A stretch of 64,000 nt of DNA from contig NZ_JAZHRU010000001.1 in NCBI RefSeq assembly GCF_036924525.1, positions 1,827,001 through 1,891,000 of the forward strand, given 5' to 3'. This stretch comes from Bradyrhizobium sp. AZCC 1719 (GTDB lineage Bacteria > Pseudomonadota > Alphaproteobacteria > Rhizobiales > Xanthobacteraceae). The translations under genes and the position numbers were made by a program. Shown piece after piece: positions 1 to 8,256 of this stretch (positions are counted from its first letter, which is position 1; each line of letters starts with the position of its first letter). Under the pieces are notes generated by a model, which made no database searches, was not told the origin of the DNA, and was given only the letters and a program-made list of their open reading frames with translations.

Positions 1-3
1 AGA

Positions 4-1434
4 TCAGGCGTTGCCGGCCGCGCGGAACTGCGCGCTGGCGCGTTGCAGGTTTTGCGGCATGCTCAGCAACAGCGCCTTGCGGTCGGCGACCGCGTTGTGG
101 AATTGCTCGATCGCGATGTTGAAAGCGGTCAACGTGCCTTCCTCGATCGTGCCGTGTTCGTAGCACAGCAGCGTGTGGCGCAAAATGTCGTCCGCTTCCG
201 CCTGCATCTGGTCGAGCTCGTCCATCGAATCGCACTGGCGGGCGGCGCTGAGCATGTCGAGAAGCCGGTCGCGCTGCGATGTGTTGACGTTGCGCTCGTC
301 CTTCTTGAGATAGCCGGCAAACCACGCGCCGGCGGAGCCCATCGCCGACATCGCCATCAACGTCCACCAGATGTAATCGCTGTAACGGTCGAGAAAGGTC
401 TTTTCCTCGCCGTCGACAAAGGCGGCGGCGCCGGGATGCACGGGAATCGTGGCGTCCTTGTCGGTGTCGGGCGTTTCGATCTTTGCGGTGAGCGGAAATT
501 CGTTCTTCAGGATTTGCCGGATGGCGAACAGTTGGCGGGTAAAAGCGGCGATGGTCGATTCCGAAATGCCTCTGCGCGCCACGATGTGATGCGCGAAACT
601 GATGGTCTTGACCTCTGCCTCGGGCTTGTCCGGCGCGCCGCCAAAGGTCCCGGCGGGAATTTCGGAAGCCTCGTAGGCGGGGTGGTTCTGCGCAATCGCC
701 TCCGCCGAATCGATCGCCAGGAATTTCGGCGAGCCGCCGTCGCGCGTCGAAGCCGCGATCGCGTCCGAAGTGATTTTGCTGTTGACCGGGCCGGCCGCGA
801 GATAGGCATCCGCCTTCTGGCTGCGAATGGCTTCCGCGGCCTCGTTGGCCGGAAACTGAACAATCTCGACCTTGCCGGGATCGACGCCGTATTGGCGCAG
901 GATCACCTTGAGCAAATTGACATTGGCCTGGGTGCGGCCGACCACGCCGATGCGACGGCCGGCGAGCTGCGTAATGTTCTTGATTTCGGGCGCGGCCTTC
1001 CTGCCCCCGGCAGCCTTGGCCTTGCCGGCCGACGGCACCCATAACACCGCGACGTTCTTGCGCAGCGTTGCCACGGCCTGCGCGTTCTTCGGCACCTCGA
1101 GGTCGCCGCGGATGATGGCGAGATCGGCTTTGCCTTCGCCGAGCAGGTTGGCGCTCGCGAGCGCACCGTCAGTTTGCACCGGACGCAGCCGGACCTGGCT
1201 GTTTCGGGGATTATTGAAGGCCTGCGCCAGATTCTGAACCACCTTGAGATCGTCGCTGTTGGCAGGGCCAACCGCGATCCGCAGCGTTACTGGCCGCATC
1301 GCAAAGTAATAGCCGGCCGCCAGCGCGCCGACGACGGCCAGCACGCCGGCCAGCGTCACGAATGTCAGCCGTCGTTTCGCAGAGCGGGGCGAGGGGGCGG
1401 CCGGCGTTTCCGCAGAATGGGGGCCGTCGGTCAT
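4..1434 (-). CDS. Membrane-anchored TAXI-family solute-binding protein
   Basis: This is a TAXI-type (TRAP-associated extracytoplasmic immunogenic) solute-binding protein of about 476 residues. After a short Pro/Ala-rich cytoplasmic N-terminus comes a membrane segment (about residues 23-46), then a periplasmic binding domain that reads LRIAVGPANSDDLKVVQNLA and contains motifs such as GRRIGVVGRT. A second membrane segment lies near residues 353-375, followed by a roughly 100-residue cytoplasmic tail with helical character (LDMLSAARQCDSMDELDQM). Ordinary TAXI proteins are free or lipid-anchored and lack the second segment and tail. I chose the ATG at 1434 because GGGGAT lies just upstream; an in-frame GTG at 1467 has no ribosome site. 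No TRAP permease genes are nearby, so transport is uncertain and a sensory role is possible. Confidence 0.8.
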   Translation of the reverse strand: MTDGPHSAETPAAPSPRSAKRRLTFVTLAGVLAVVGALAAGYYFAMRPVTLRIAVGPANSDDLKVVQNLAQAFNNPRNSQVRLRPVQTDGALASANLLGEGKADLAIIRGDLEVPKNAQAVATLRKNVAVLWVPSAGKAKAAGGRKAAPEIKNITQLAGRRIGVVGRTQANVNLLKVILRQYGVDPGKVEIVQFPANEAAEAIRSQKADAYLAAGPVNSKITSDAIAASTRDGGSPKFLAIDSAEAIAQNHPAYEASEIPAGTFGGAPDKPEAEVKTISFAHHIVARRGISESTIAAFTRQLFAIRQILKNEFPLTAKIETPDTDKDATIPVHPGAAAFVDGEEKTFLDRYSDYIWWTLMAMSAMGSAGAWFAGYLKKDERNVNTSQRDRLLDMLSAARQCDSMDELDQMQAEADDILRHTLLCYEHGTIEEGTLTAFNIAIEQFHNAVADRKALLLSMPQNLQRASAQFRAAGNA

Positions 1435-1665
1435 CAATCCCCGTAGGTTTGAGGGTGGAATCTTCACGCAGCCGGCACGCTTCGCTCAGCATTCTAGCAA
1501 ATTTTCCCGCGGAACCTTTGTTACATCTCTGTCATGGTTACCGGCGTCCGGGGCCGCCATTCGACGCACCTTGCTTGCCAATTTTGGGCATGGGGATCCC
1601 CGAGGCCGCCTTGGGTGTTAGGCTTGGATGTTAGGTGACGGGCTGATTCAAGCGCGGAGGCGATC

Positions 1666-1971
1666 ATGGCGGAACGGCTGTCGGCAGAAGCGCGAAAATC
1701 GGCGCTGGCGGAACTGACCGGCTGGTCGGAAACGGCCGGCCGCGAGGCGATTGCCCGCACCTTCACTTTCAAGGACTTCAACGAGGCGTTCGGTTTCATG
1801 TCCCGCGCCGCTCTCGTGGCCGAAAAGAACGACCACCACCCGGAATGGAAGAACGTCTACAAGACGGTGGAAGTGGTGCTGGCGACCCATGACGCTGGCG
1901 GCGTCACCAGGCGCGACATCGATCTGGCCAGGGCCATGAACGCCATCGCCGGGCAATTGGGCGTCGCCTGA
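1666..1971 (+). CDS. phhB: 4a-hydroxytetrahydrobiopterin dehydratase (pterin-4-alpha-carbinolamine dehydratase)
   Basis: This is a 101-residue protein of the PCD/DCoH family, which dehydrates 4a-hydroxytetrahydrobiopterin so that the pterin cofactor of aromatic amino acid hydroxylases can be recycled. The family signature EKNDHHPEW sits at residues 53-61 and supplies the catalytic histidine pair. A conserved [11 protein letters not shown] segment follows. Length matches the family norm of about 100 residues. The ATG is preceded by GGAGG at 1656-1660. No phenylalanine hydroxylase gene is in the window, so the partner enzyme is not evident and the protein may have a general pterin role. Confidence 0.92.
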   Translation: MAERLSAEARKSALAELTGWSETAGREAIARTFTFKDFNEAFGFMSRAALVAEKNDHHPEWKNVYKTVEVVLATHDAGGVTRRDIDLARAMNAIAGQLGVA

Positions 1972-2077
1972 GGTCGCCTCGCCGCGATCTTGCGGGGTGG
2001 GGCGGACATCCCCAATTCTTCATTCGTACATGTTGGCCGCGGCGATCTGCCGCGCCGGATGCGAGGGGAGCGCCGCG

Positions 2078-2464
2078 ATGGCATCGTCCGATCACACCGC
2101 GGGTTTTGAGCCGGCCGACCGGCTGGTGCAGGACCGCGAGAATGTGCGCCGGCGCTTCTGGATCAAGTTCAAGCGGGTGGTGGCGCAGCTTCCGTTCGCC
2201 GAGGATCTGCTCGCGGCATACTATTGTGCATTCGACAAGGAGACGCCGCGTCACGTGCAGGCGGCGCTGCTCGGCGCCGTCGCCTACTTCATCCTGCCGC
2301 TCGATTTCATGCCGGACGTGATGCCGCTGCTCGGATTCACCGACGATGCGGCTGTGCTCGCCACCGCCATCCGCTTGGTCGCAAGTCACATCACGCAGGA
2401 GCATCGCGATGCCGCCCGCGCTGCGCTGAAGCGCGGGATCGACGCTGGTGAAGCGACGGAATAG
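2078..2464 (+). CDS. YkvA/DUF1232-family small membrane protein
   Basis: The 128-residue product carries a DUF1232 (YkvA-like) domain near residues 60-95, with the typical hydrophobic LPLDFMPD motif and a following GFTDDAAVL segment. The function of this family is not established; members are small membrane-associated proteins. The open frame extends upstream to 1997, but the ATG at 2078 is preceded by GAGGGGAG at about 7 nt and fits the family start, so I placed the start there. It ends just before a strong hairpin at 2473-2507. It lies 106 bp downstream of phhB on the same strand and may be independent of it. Confidence 0.8.
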   Translation: MASSDHTAGFEPADRLVQDRENVRRRFWIKFKRVVAQLPFAEDLLAAYYCAFDKETPRHVQAALLGAVAYFILPLDFMPDVMPLLGFTDDAAVLATAIRLVASHITQEHRDAARAALKRGIDAGEATE

Positions 2465-2472
2465 CGGATGGC

Positions 2473-2507
2473 AAAAGCCCGTTCCGCTTGAATCGGAACG
2501 GGCTTTT
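2473..2507. terminator. Strong hairpin, probable bidirectional terminator
   Basis: A perfect 14-bp inverted repeat (AAAAGCCCGTTCCG and its complement) encloses a 7-nt loop and carries A/T runs at both feet. It lies 8 bp after the stop of the DUF1232 gene and 70 bp past the convergent TAXI gene, so it can stop transcription from either side. Confidence 0.85.
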
Positions 2508-2532
2508 GATTTTCTAGCCTTGATGAACCGGC

Positions 2533-2579
2533 CGCCGCCCCGGACCAAATCCGACGCCGGCTTCCACCGGAAGACGCCT
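2533..2579. repeat. Diverged dispersed repeat (CCGGA...GGCTT type)
   Basis: This segment, CCCCGGACCAAATCCG followed by GGCTTCCACCGGAAGACGC, resembles the one at about 5296-5350 (CCCCGGATCAAGTCCGG then GGCTTTCGCTGGAAAACGC). Both end next to a minus-strand stop codon. The similarity is by eye and partial. Confidence 0.45.
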
Positions 2580-3741
2580 AGCGAGTCTGCGCCCTTGCGC
2601 CCCGCTCCGCTTCCCACGCCTGGAACTGCTTGAAGAGCGCCTCCTTGTCCGCGTCGGTCTTTACGCTTGCCGCGGTAGTCGGGCTCTGTTTCAGGAATTC
2701 ATCGAACCTGGCGCGCGACACCGCCTCGACGTTGTGGGTCTTGAGCCATTGCTCGGCAACCGGCAGACGCTGCCAATCCGGGAGCGGTGCCGACAGCGAG
2801 ACCTCCTTCCACTTCGGGTGGAACGGCGGGTTCTGGAATTTCGGAAACTTCGTGAAGAAGGCGTCCACGAACTGGGCCAGCTTGCGGTAGCGGTCGGTGT
2901 TGGGTGCCCAGTTGTAGGCCGCGAGCACCGCAGGCACGGCAATGGTATCGACCTTCGCGCCCTCGGCGATCAGGTTCGGATAGTCCTTCGAGGTCAGAGT
3001 GGCCGGCAAATAGTCGCCCTGCAGCGGCCGCGAATAGTCGACCGGAACGAGGTGGAAGCGGTCGTCCTTAAATCCGGCGACGGACTTGTACGGTTTGCCG
3101 CCGACGGCAATCACGGCGTCGATCTCGCCAGCCCGCATTCTCTCCATCGCGATGCGCTGCTCGAGATAGAGGAAATTCGGTTTGATGCCGAGCCGTTCGA
3201 ACACGATCGCGGCGGTTACGAAGGTGCCGCCATTGGGAAGGTCGACGCTGACCTTCTTGCCGTTGAGCTGGCTGATGTTGGTCACCGATTTCGACGCGAG
3301 GACGTACATCTCTTCATTGTAGAGCTTCGTCACATAGGTGAATTGCTTCTTGATGTCCTTCGCAAAGCCCTTCTTCTCGAGATAGTCCAGCGTGTCGGCG
3401 CGCACGATGCCGAGGTCGACGCCCTGCAGGAACAGGATGTCGGCCACGCTCTGCACAGAGCCGCGCCCGACGATCGGAAGTACGCGCAACTTGTTTCCGT
3501 CGTCGAGCACGGAAGCGAGGTCGGCACCGAACTGCACATAGGTGCCGCCGATTGTTCCAGAGATCAGCGTGACTGTGTTGGCGTTCAGCGCCTGCTTGGT
3601 GGCGACCGAACCGAACTGGAAAATGGCCTTCAGGCTTTCGCTGACTTTGGCCGGATCGTATTCCGTCTCAGCGGCCTTGGCCGCCGTATTGCTGCATGCC
3701 ACCGTTATGGCAAGCAACGCCATTCCCAGTAAGTGTCGCAT
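2578..3741 (-). CDS. TAXI-family TRAP transporter solute-binding protein
   Basis: This 387-residue protein is a TAXI-family solute receptor. It has an N-terminal export signal ending in a weak lipobox-like ITVAC (Cys16), then TVTLISGTIGGTYVQFGADL, which matches the conserved start of TAXI domains (GGTYY-like), and later VGRGSVQSVADI and SVDLPNGGTF. Family members deliver organic acids to TRAP permeases. No DctM/DctQ fused permease is in the window, so the partner must be elsewhere or absent. The ATG at 3741 has AGAGGAAC just upstream. Together with the gene at 4-1434 it makes two unlinked-permease TAXI receptors within 4 kb. Confidence 0.87.
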   Translation of the reverse strand: MRHLLGMALLAITVACSNTAAKAAETEYDPAKVSESLKAIFQFGSVATKQALNANTVTLISGTIGGTYVQFGADLASVLDDGNKLRVLPIVGRGSVQSVADILFLQGVDLGIVRADTLDYLEKKGFAKDIKKQFTYVTKLYNEEMYVLASKSVTNISQLNGKKVSVDLPNGGTFVTAAIVFERLGIKPNFLYLEQRIAMERMRAGEIDAVIAVGGKPYKSVAGFKDDRFHLVPVDYSRPLQGDYLPATLTSKDYPNLIAEGAKVDTIAVPAVLAAYNWAPNTDRYRKLAQFVDAFFTKFPKFQNPPFHPKWKEVSLSAPLPDWQRLPVAEQWLKTHNVEAVSRARFDEFLKQSPTTAASVKTDADKEALFKQFQAWEAERGARAQTR

Positions 3742-3791
3742 GGGTTCCTCTGCGCTGGTCTTGAGTAATTTTCTTGAGTAATTGCATAGAT

Positions 3792-3822
3792 CGAGATGAC
3801 TTTTCTTCGAATCGTCATCTCG
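3792..3822. repeat. 9-bp inverted repeat hairpin
   Basis: CGAGATGAC at 3792-3800 is mirrored by GTCATCTCG at 3814-3822 with a 13-nt loop. It lies upstream of the minus-strand TAXI gene and downstream of the Sel1-like gene, so it could act as a weak terminator. There is no clear U-tract. Confidence 0.45.
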
Positions 3823-3839
3823 CTCTATGTCTTTGATTT

Positions 3840-3888
3840 GAGCATGATCCTTTCGGAAAACCGGTTCCCACTTTTCCGGATCATGCTC
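3840..3888. repeat. GAGCATGATC palindromic intergenic repeat
   Basis: GAGCATGATC at 3840-3849 is mirrored by GATCATGCTC at 3879-3888. The core between them holds CTTTCGGAAAACCGG and CACTTTTCCG. From memory this element is a very common dispersed repeat in Bradyrhizobium and Rhodopseudomonas genomes. Its outer arm overlaps the stop codon of the Sel1-like gene. Confidence 0.8.
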
Positions 3889-4997
3889 TAGTTCTGGAAC
3901 TGGCCGAGCCGCCGCTTCGCATCAGCCGACCCGAGCTGGGCGGCCTTCTGGTACCAGAGCCGCGCCGCCGCCGGATCGGGCGTGACGCTCCGCAAATCCT
4001 GGCTGCCCAGCACTTGCGGATCATACGTTCCGGCCAGCATCAATGCCGCGTCCGCCTCCTGCGCGTCCGCCGCGCGCTCAAGCAACAGTCGGGCGGAAGT
4101 AATATCGCCGATCGCAAGCAGGCCTTTCGCTCGCTTCAGCAACGCCGCAAGTTCGTCCGGATCGATGCGACGTGCCGGAGCCGCCTCGCGCGCGGGCTCA
4201 CGAACCGCCGGTGCAGCCGCAGCAACCGGGGCCACCGGATTAATCGCAGCGACGACGTCGCCGCGTGATGCTTCGAGCGCCACCGGCTCAGGCACCGCGA
4301 CCTTGCCCTTGAGCGCGCTCTGATAGGCGGCGGCAATTTCGTCGCGCGTCGGCGATGCGGATGCCAGCGCGGTCGGCGGCGAGCGGCGAGCGGCCGCCAT
4401 CTCAGCACCGGATGGCTCGGCGGCCAGCGGCGGCGCGGCAACGCGCTGCTGCGGCTGCGGCGCGGGCTCCGGCACCGCCGCGGCGAGCTGGGCGGCTGGC
4501 GGCGCGCTGCCGCCACCGCTGCCGCCGAGCGAGGCGTTGAAAATGACGGCCCGGGTCGAATCGATCGAAAACAGCGCGAGAACGGCCGCTATCGCCGACA
4601 CGATCACGACGCCGGTTACGATGCGCCCGGCGCGCGCCTTCTTCAGGCCGCCGCTGCCGAACCTTCCGCTGCCGAACGTATATTCGGAAAGCTGCTGATG
4701 TGACTCCTCCTCGTAGTTGGAGAGGAAAAGCGGCACCGGCTCGTGTGGCGGGAGCTCCTCCGGCAGCACGTCGGTCCGCTCAAACGATGGCGCAAAAGAC
4801 TGCGCATATTGCGGCTGCTCGTATTGCGGCTGCTCGTATCGGGGCTGTTCGTATTGAGGCTGTTCGTATCGGGGTGGCTCGTATCGAAGCTGCTCGTACC
4901 GAGGCTGATCGGCCTCGTACAACCGAGGATCGCTGATGGCTTCGTCGAATCTGTCGAACGGATCTCTCGCCTGAATCGGCTTGGCGTTCTCCGCCAT
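3888..4997 (-). CDS. Single-pass membrane protein with YEQPQ repeats and Sel1-like C-terminus
   Basis: The 369-residue product has three parts. The N-terminus (about residues 38-68) carries eight or so tandem Tyr-Glu-Gln-Pro-type pentapeptides (YEQPQ, YEQPR). One transmembrane helix follows near residue 125 (IVTGVVIVSAIAAVLALF). After a long Ala/Pro-rich linker the last 90 residues look like Sel1/TPR-type helices (AKGLLAIGDITSARLLLERAA; ARLWYQKAAQLGSADAKRRL). A longer frame reaches 5198, but the ATG at 4997 has GGGGAG about 6 nt upstream and is favoured. Function is unknown; Sel1-like repeats usually mediate protein-protein contacts, here probably in the periplasm. Confidence 0.75.
   Translation of the reverse strand: MAENAKPIQARDPFDRFDEAISDPRLYEADQPRYEQLRYEPPRYEQPQYEQPRYEQPQYEQPQYAQSFAPSFERTDVLPEELPPHEPVPLFLSNYEEESHQQLSEYTFGSGRFGSGGLKKARAGRIVTGVVIVSAIAAVLALFSIDSTRAVIFNASLGGSGGGSAPPAAQLAAAVPEPAPQPQQRVAAPPLAAEPSGAEMAAARRSPPTALASASPTRDEIAAAYQSALKGKVAVPEPVALEASRGDVVAAINPVAPVAAAAPAVREPAREAAPARRIDPDELAALLKRAKGLLAIGDITSARLLLERAADAQEADAALMLAGTYDPQVLGSQDLRSVTPDPAAARLWYQKAAQLGSADAKRRLGQFQN
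4801..4920. repeat. 15-bp coding tandem repeat (YEQPQ)
   Basis: About eight imperfect copies of a 15-bp unit (minus strand) encode Tyr-Glu-Gln-Pro-Gln/Arg pentapeptides in the Sel1-like membrane protein. Exact DNA repetition suggests copy number can change by slippage. Confidence 0.8.
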
Positions 4998-5295
4998 GAT
5001 GATGCTCCCCACTACTGAACGCAACGACGGGCGTTCCCCTGCACCTACTTCTTGCTCTTGTTGACGTACAGGAGCCCCTTCACTGATGGTTAAAATCGCA
5101 CACGGAATGGGCTCAAAAAACGGCGGCGGCGGGTGGGAATGAGGAGATATTTTGGTATGATTGAGGCAAACAAGCGGCATCCTGCCGTTTGAAAACACGC
5201 ATTGTTACCGAGAAACTATATCGGTGAAATGAAATTCATGCCGCAGGCGCGAAAAAATGTGCGCCGCTGGTCCGCGCCCGCGCAACGCTGACGCG

Positions 5296-5350
5296 AACCG
5301 GTGTCCACCCCGGATCAAGTCCGGGGCAGGCTTTCGCTGGAAAACGCTAA
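5296..5350. repeat. Dispersed intergenic repeat
   Basis: CCCCGGATCAAGTCCGGGG is a short palindrome followed by CAGGCTTTCGCTGGAAAACGC. A diverged relative is at 2533-2579. The element lies just downstream of the quinone oxidoreductase stop. Confidence 0.5.
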
Positions 5351-5372
5351 GTTCGACAGATGATCCCGCGCC

Positions 5373-6347
5373 TCAGGGATGCAGGATCACCTTGCCCATC
5401 GCTTTGCGGCCGGCAAGCACCTTCAACGCTTCGGCGGTTTGTGCCAGCGGAAAGGTGCGGTCGACATGCGAGGAAATCTTGCCTTCCGCCGTCCACTTCA
5501 CGAGCTTTTCCAGGTTGGCGCGGTTCTTCTCGGGATTGACCCTGGTCCAGGCGCCCCAGAACACGCCGCGGATATCGCAGCCCTTGAGCAGCGCGAGGTT
5601 GAGCGGCATCTTCGGAATGTCGCCCGCCGCGAAGCCGATCACCAGGAAGCGGCCTTCCCAGGCGATCGAGCGCAGGGCGGCTTCGGCGTAAGTGCCGCCG
5701 ACCGGATCGAAGATGATGTCGACGCCCTTGCCCCCGGTGAGCCGACGCAAGCCCTCTTTCAAATCTTCCTTGCTGTAGTTCAGCGTCAGCTCGGCGCCGT
5801 GCGCCTTGGCAAATTCCAGCTTCTCGTCCGACGACGCGCAGGCGATCACCTTCAGGCCCATCAGCTTGCCGAGCTCGCAGGCTGCAAGGCCGGTGCCGCC
5901 GGCAGCGCCCAGCACGGCAAGCGTCTCGCCGGGCTTCGGGCTGGCGCGATCTTCCAGGGCGTGCAGTGCGGTGCCGTAGATGATGATGATCCCGGCGGCG
6001 CGGTCAAAATCCAGATTGTCGGGGATCTTCACGATCGAGCTTGCCGGCAGCGCGATCTTTTCGCGCGCGCCGTTGTGGCCGCAGGACGCCACCACGCGGT
6101 CACCGACCTTCAGGTCGGTCACGCCGGCGCCGACGCTTTCGATCACGCCGGCAACTTCGGCGGCTGGCGAAAACGGGAACGGCGGCTTGATCTGGTACTT
6201 GCCCTGGATCATCAGGATATCGAAGAAATTCAGCGCCGCGGCCTTGATCGCGATCACGGCCTGTCCCGGTTCGGCCACCGGATCGGGCACGTCGGCCAGC
6301 ACGAGATCGTCCGGTTGGCAATATTGCGAGCAGAGAATGGCTTTCAT
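5373..6347 (-). CDS. NADPH:quinone oxidoreductase-family zinc-type alcohol dehydrogenase (MDR superfamily)
   Basis: This 324-residue protein belongs to the medium-chain dehydrogenase/reductase superfamily, quinone oxidoreductase branch. The GroES-like N-half (ALNFFDILMIQGKYQIKPP) lacks the structural zinc cysteines, as expected for this branch. The Rossmann half has AAGGTGLAACELGKLMGLK and a late DRTFPLAQTAEALKVLAGRK segment typical of acryloyl-CoA reductase/QOR-like enzymes. The frame extends to 6431, but the ATG at 6347 follows an AGGTG ribosome site and starts the conserved MKAILC. Substrate cannot be told from sequence. It is divergent from the DECR-like SDR at 6461, with 113 bp between the start codons. 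Confidence 0.88.
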   Translation of the reverse strand: MKAILCSQYCQPDDLVLADVPDPVAEPGQAVIAIKAAALNFFDILMIQGKYQIKPPFPFSPAAEVAGVIESVGAGVTDLKVGDRVVASCGHNGAREKIALPASSIVKIPDNLDFDRAAGIIIIYGTALHALEDRASPKPGETLAVLGAAGGTGLAACELGKLMGLKVIACASSDEKLEFAKAHGAELTLNYSKEDLKEGLRRLTGGKGVDIIFDPVGGTYAEAALRSIAWEGRFLVIGFAAGDIPKMPLNLALLKGCDIRGVFWGAWTRVNPEKNRANLEKLVKWTAEGKISSHVDRTFPLAQTAEALKVLAGRKAMGKVILHP

Positions 6348-6460
6348 GGACACACCTGATTTTCGGACCGACGATGAGCTGACTGCTTCATGCCGGATTT
6401 GAAGCCGGGCTACAATCCGATTCGGACGCATGACTCGCGCGGGTGAAGGGGATTCAAACG

Positions 6461-7300
6461 ATGTTTGAAAACAGCCTGTTGGCCGGAAAGCGGATATTGG
6501 TCACCGGTGGCGGCTCGGGGCTTGGAGCAGCGATGGGACGCCGCTTCGTCGAGCTTGGCGCAGAGCTCGTTATCTGCGGCCGACGGCTCGAATTGCTGGA
6601 GGCGACTGCCGCGCAGATGCGCGGTGAATTCGGCGGCAAGGTCACTGCAGTCCGATGCGACATCCGCGACGGCGCGGCCGTCGATGTGATGATGGACCAG
6701 ATCTGGCGGGAGGCGCCGATCGACGTGCTGGTCAACAATGCTGCCGCGACCTTCATCGCGCAGACCGAACATCTTTCGTTCCGCGCGGCGGATGCGATCC
6801 TGGCGCCGACGCTGCACGGCACGATGTACTGCACCCTCGCCGCGGGCAGGCGCTGGATCGACAGCAAGCACAAGGGCGTGGTGCTGAGCATACTCTCGAC
6901 GTCGACGATCACCGGCCGCGCGTTCACCGTGCCTTCGGCGATGGCGAAATCCGCCGTGCTCGCGATGACCAAAAGCCTTGCGGTGGAATGGGGACCGAAG
7001 GGCGTGCGCACGGTTGCGATCGCGCCCGGCGCGTTTCCGACGCCCGGCGCGTCAGGCCAGCTCCGCCCTGAGGGCCGCGATGAAAGCTGGGCGCAACGCA
7101 ATCCGCTTGGCCGCGCCGGCAAGCATGGCGAACTTGCGAATCTTGCGAGCTTTCTGATTTCCGACCAGGCCGGTTACATCAATGGCGAGATGGTGGTGCA
7201 GGATGGCGGCGCGCATTTGCGCAGTTCCGGCGCCGAGGACCTGCTGCAATGGACCGATGCGCAGTGGCAGAAGCAGCGCGAGCGCCGTTCCAGGGACTGA
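6461..7300 (+). CDS. SDR of the 2,4-dienoyl-CoA reductase group with altered catalytic residues
   Basis: The 279-residue Rossmann protein has the SDR nucleotide site TGGGSGLG (residues 15-22) and NNAA (92-95). Its C-terminal half (PSAMAKSAVLAMTKSLAVEW; later NPLGRAGKHGELANLASFL) matches the 2,4-dienoyl-CoA reductase (DECR) group rather than classical SDRs. That group lacks the YxxxK tyrosine and uses Ser-x-x-x-Lys (here Ser159, Lys163) plus a Tyr 11 residues upstream and an Asn in the helix-4 motif. By alignment from memory with human DECR1, the Tyr position is Ser148 here and the Asn position is His119 (LHGT), so two expected catalytic groups are missing. ATG 6461 follows GAAGGGGA; a GTG at 6443 is possible. 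Confidence 0.82.
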   Translation: MFENSLLAGKRILVTGGGSGLGAAMGRRFVELGAELVICGRRLELLEATAAQMRGEFGGKVTAVRCDIRDGAAVDVMMDQIWREAPIDVLVNNAAATFIAQTEHLSFRAADAILAPTLHGTMYCTLAAGRRWIDSKHKGVVLSILSTSTITGRAFTVPSAMAKSAVLAMTKSLAVEWGPKGVRTVAIAPGAFPTPGASGQLRPEGRDESWAQRNPLGRAGKHGELANLASFLISDQAGYINGEMVVQDGGAHLRSSGAEDLLQWTDAQWQKQRERRSRD

Positions 7301-7465
7301 AGTCGAGACCCGCGCTCTTAATTCGAAGGTATCAGGGACGAAGCGTTCCCGCGGCGGTGAGTAACACCGTAACTGCCTTCCCAAAAAAGCATTTCCCGGC
7401 TATCCATCCCCGGCGGCGCGAAGCGCCCGCGGGCCATCTTCCAGTCACAATAATGAGGGAACCAG

Positions 7466-8089
7466 TTGTCCGTGTTGCGAATACTGGCATTTCTGGTTGC
7501 GATTGCGGCGTTGTGCGGGACGACAGCCCTCGCGCAAACACCGAGCCCTGCTTCGAAGGGCGCCAAGGACTCAGGCAAGGCGGCACCTGCACCGGCGGCG
7601 AAGAAGCCGGAACCGGCAGCCGCCGCGGCGGCCGGCGGCGCGGAGCCAACCCTGATCGGTCAGTACGGCACCTGGGGTGCCTACACGGCGGCGCCGAACG
7701 GCAAGAAGGTTTGCTTCGCACTGGCGAAGCCGTCGTCGTCGAAAACCAATCCGCCGAATCGTCCGCGCGATCCCGCCTACGCCTTCGTCTCGACGCGTCC
7801 GGCAGAAAAGGTCTTCAACGAGGTCTCGATCATGATCGGCTACGCGCTGAAGCCGGGCTCGGAATCCTCTCTCGAGGTCGGTGGCGCGTCCTACGCGATG
7901 TATACCCAGGGCGATGGGCTCTGGATCAAGAACGCCGCGGAGGAAGAGCAGATGGTCAACGCCATGCGCAAATCTGCCGAGGTCACCATCAAGGGCGTCT
8001 CTGCCAAGGGCACCGAGACCACGGACGTCTTCTCGCTCAAGGGGCTGTCCCAGGCGCTCGACCGGCTGGCGCAAGATTGCAAGCGCTAG
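7466..8089 (+). CDS. IalB-like (invasion-associated locus B family) secreted protein
   Basis: This 207-residue protein starts with a signal peptide (cleavage likely after ALAQ, about residue 24). An Ala/Pro/Lys-rich linker follows (about 25-60), then an IalB-like domain beginning YGTWGAYTAAPNGKKVCF. The conserved pattern (single Cys near GKKVCF, a CKR C-terminus giving a possible disulfide, RPRDPAYAFVSTRP) is the form common in Bradyrhizobium. IalB homologues are periplasmic or surface proteins of unclear biochemical role. The likely start is TTG 7466 with GAGGGA 5 nt upstream; GTG 7472 is the alternative. Confidence 0.78.
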   Translation: MSVLRILAFLVAIAALCGTTALAQTPSPASKGAKDSGKAAPAPAAKKPEPAAAAAAGGAEPTLIGQYGTWGAYTAAPNGKKVCFALAKPSSSKTNPPNRPRDPAYAFVSTRPAEKVFNEVSIMIGYALKPGSESSLEVGGASYAMYTQGDGLWIKNAAEEEQMVNAMRKSAEVTIKGVSAKGTETTDVFSLKGLSQALDRLAQDCKR

Positions 8090-8150
8090 GCGGCATTTAG
8101 CCCAAATTGACGTTGTTTGCGGGCCTCGGAGGGCCTATTTGAGTGACTTC

Positions 8151-8228
8151 GTAGGGTGGGCAAAGGCGCAAAGCGCCGTGCCCACCATTGACGTTTGTGG
8201 TGGGCACGCTGCGCTTTGCCCACCCTAC
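8151..8228. repeat. GTAGGGTGGGCAAAG palindromic repeat
   Basis: GTAGGGTGGGCAAAG at 8151-8165 is exactly mirrored by CTTTGCCCACCCTAC at 8214-8228, with inner GTGCCCACC/GGTGGGCAC arms. A second, longer copy with identical outer arms lies at 44853-44977. This family is widespread in Bradyrhizobium from memory. It sits 28 bp before the rlmN start. Confidence 0.85.
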
Positions 8229-8256
8229 GCCGCCCTCAACCATCTCGTGTGACTTA

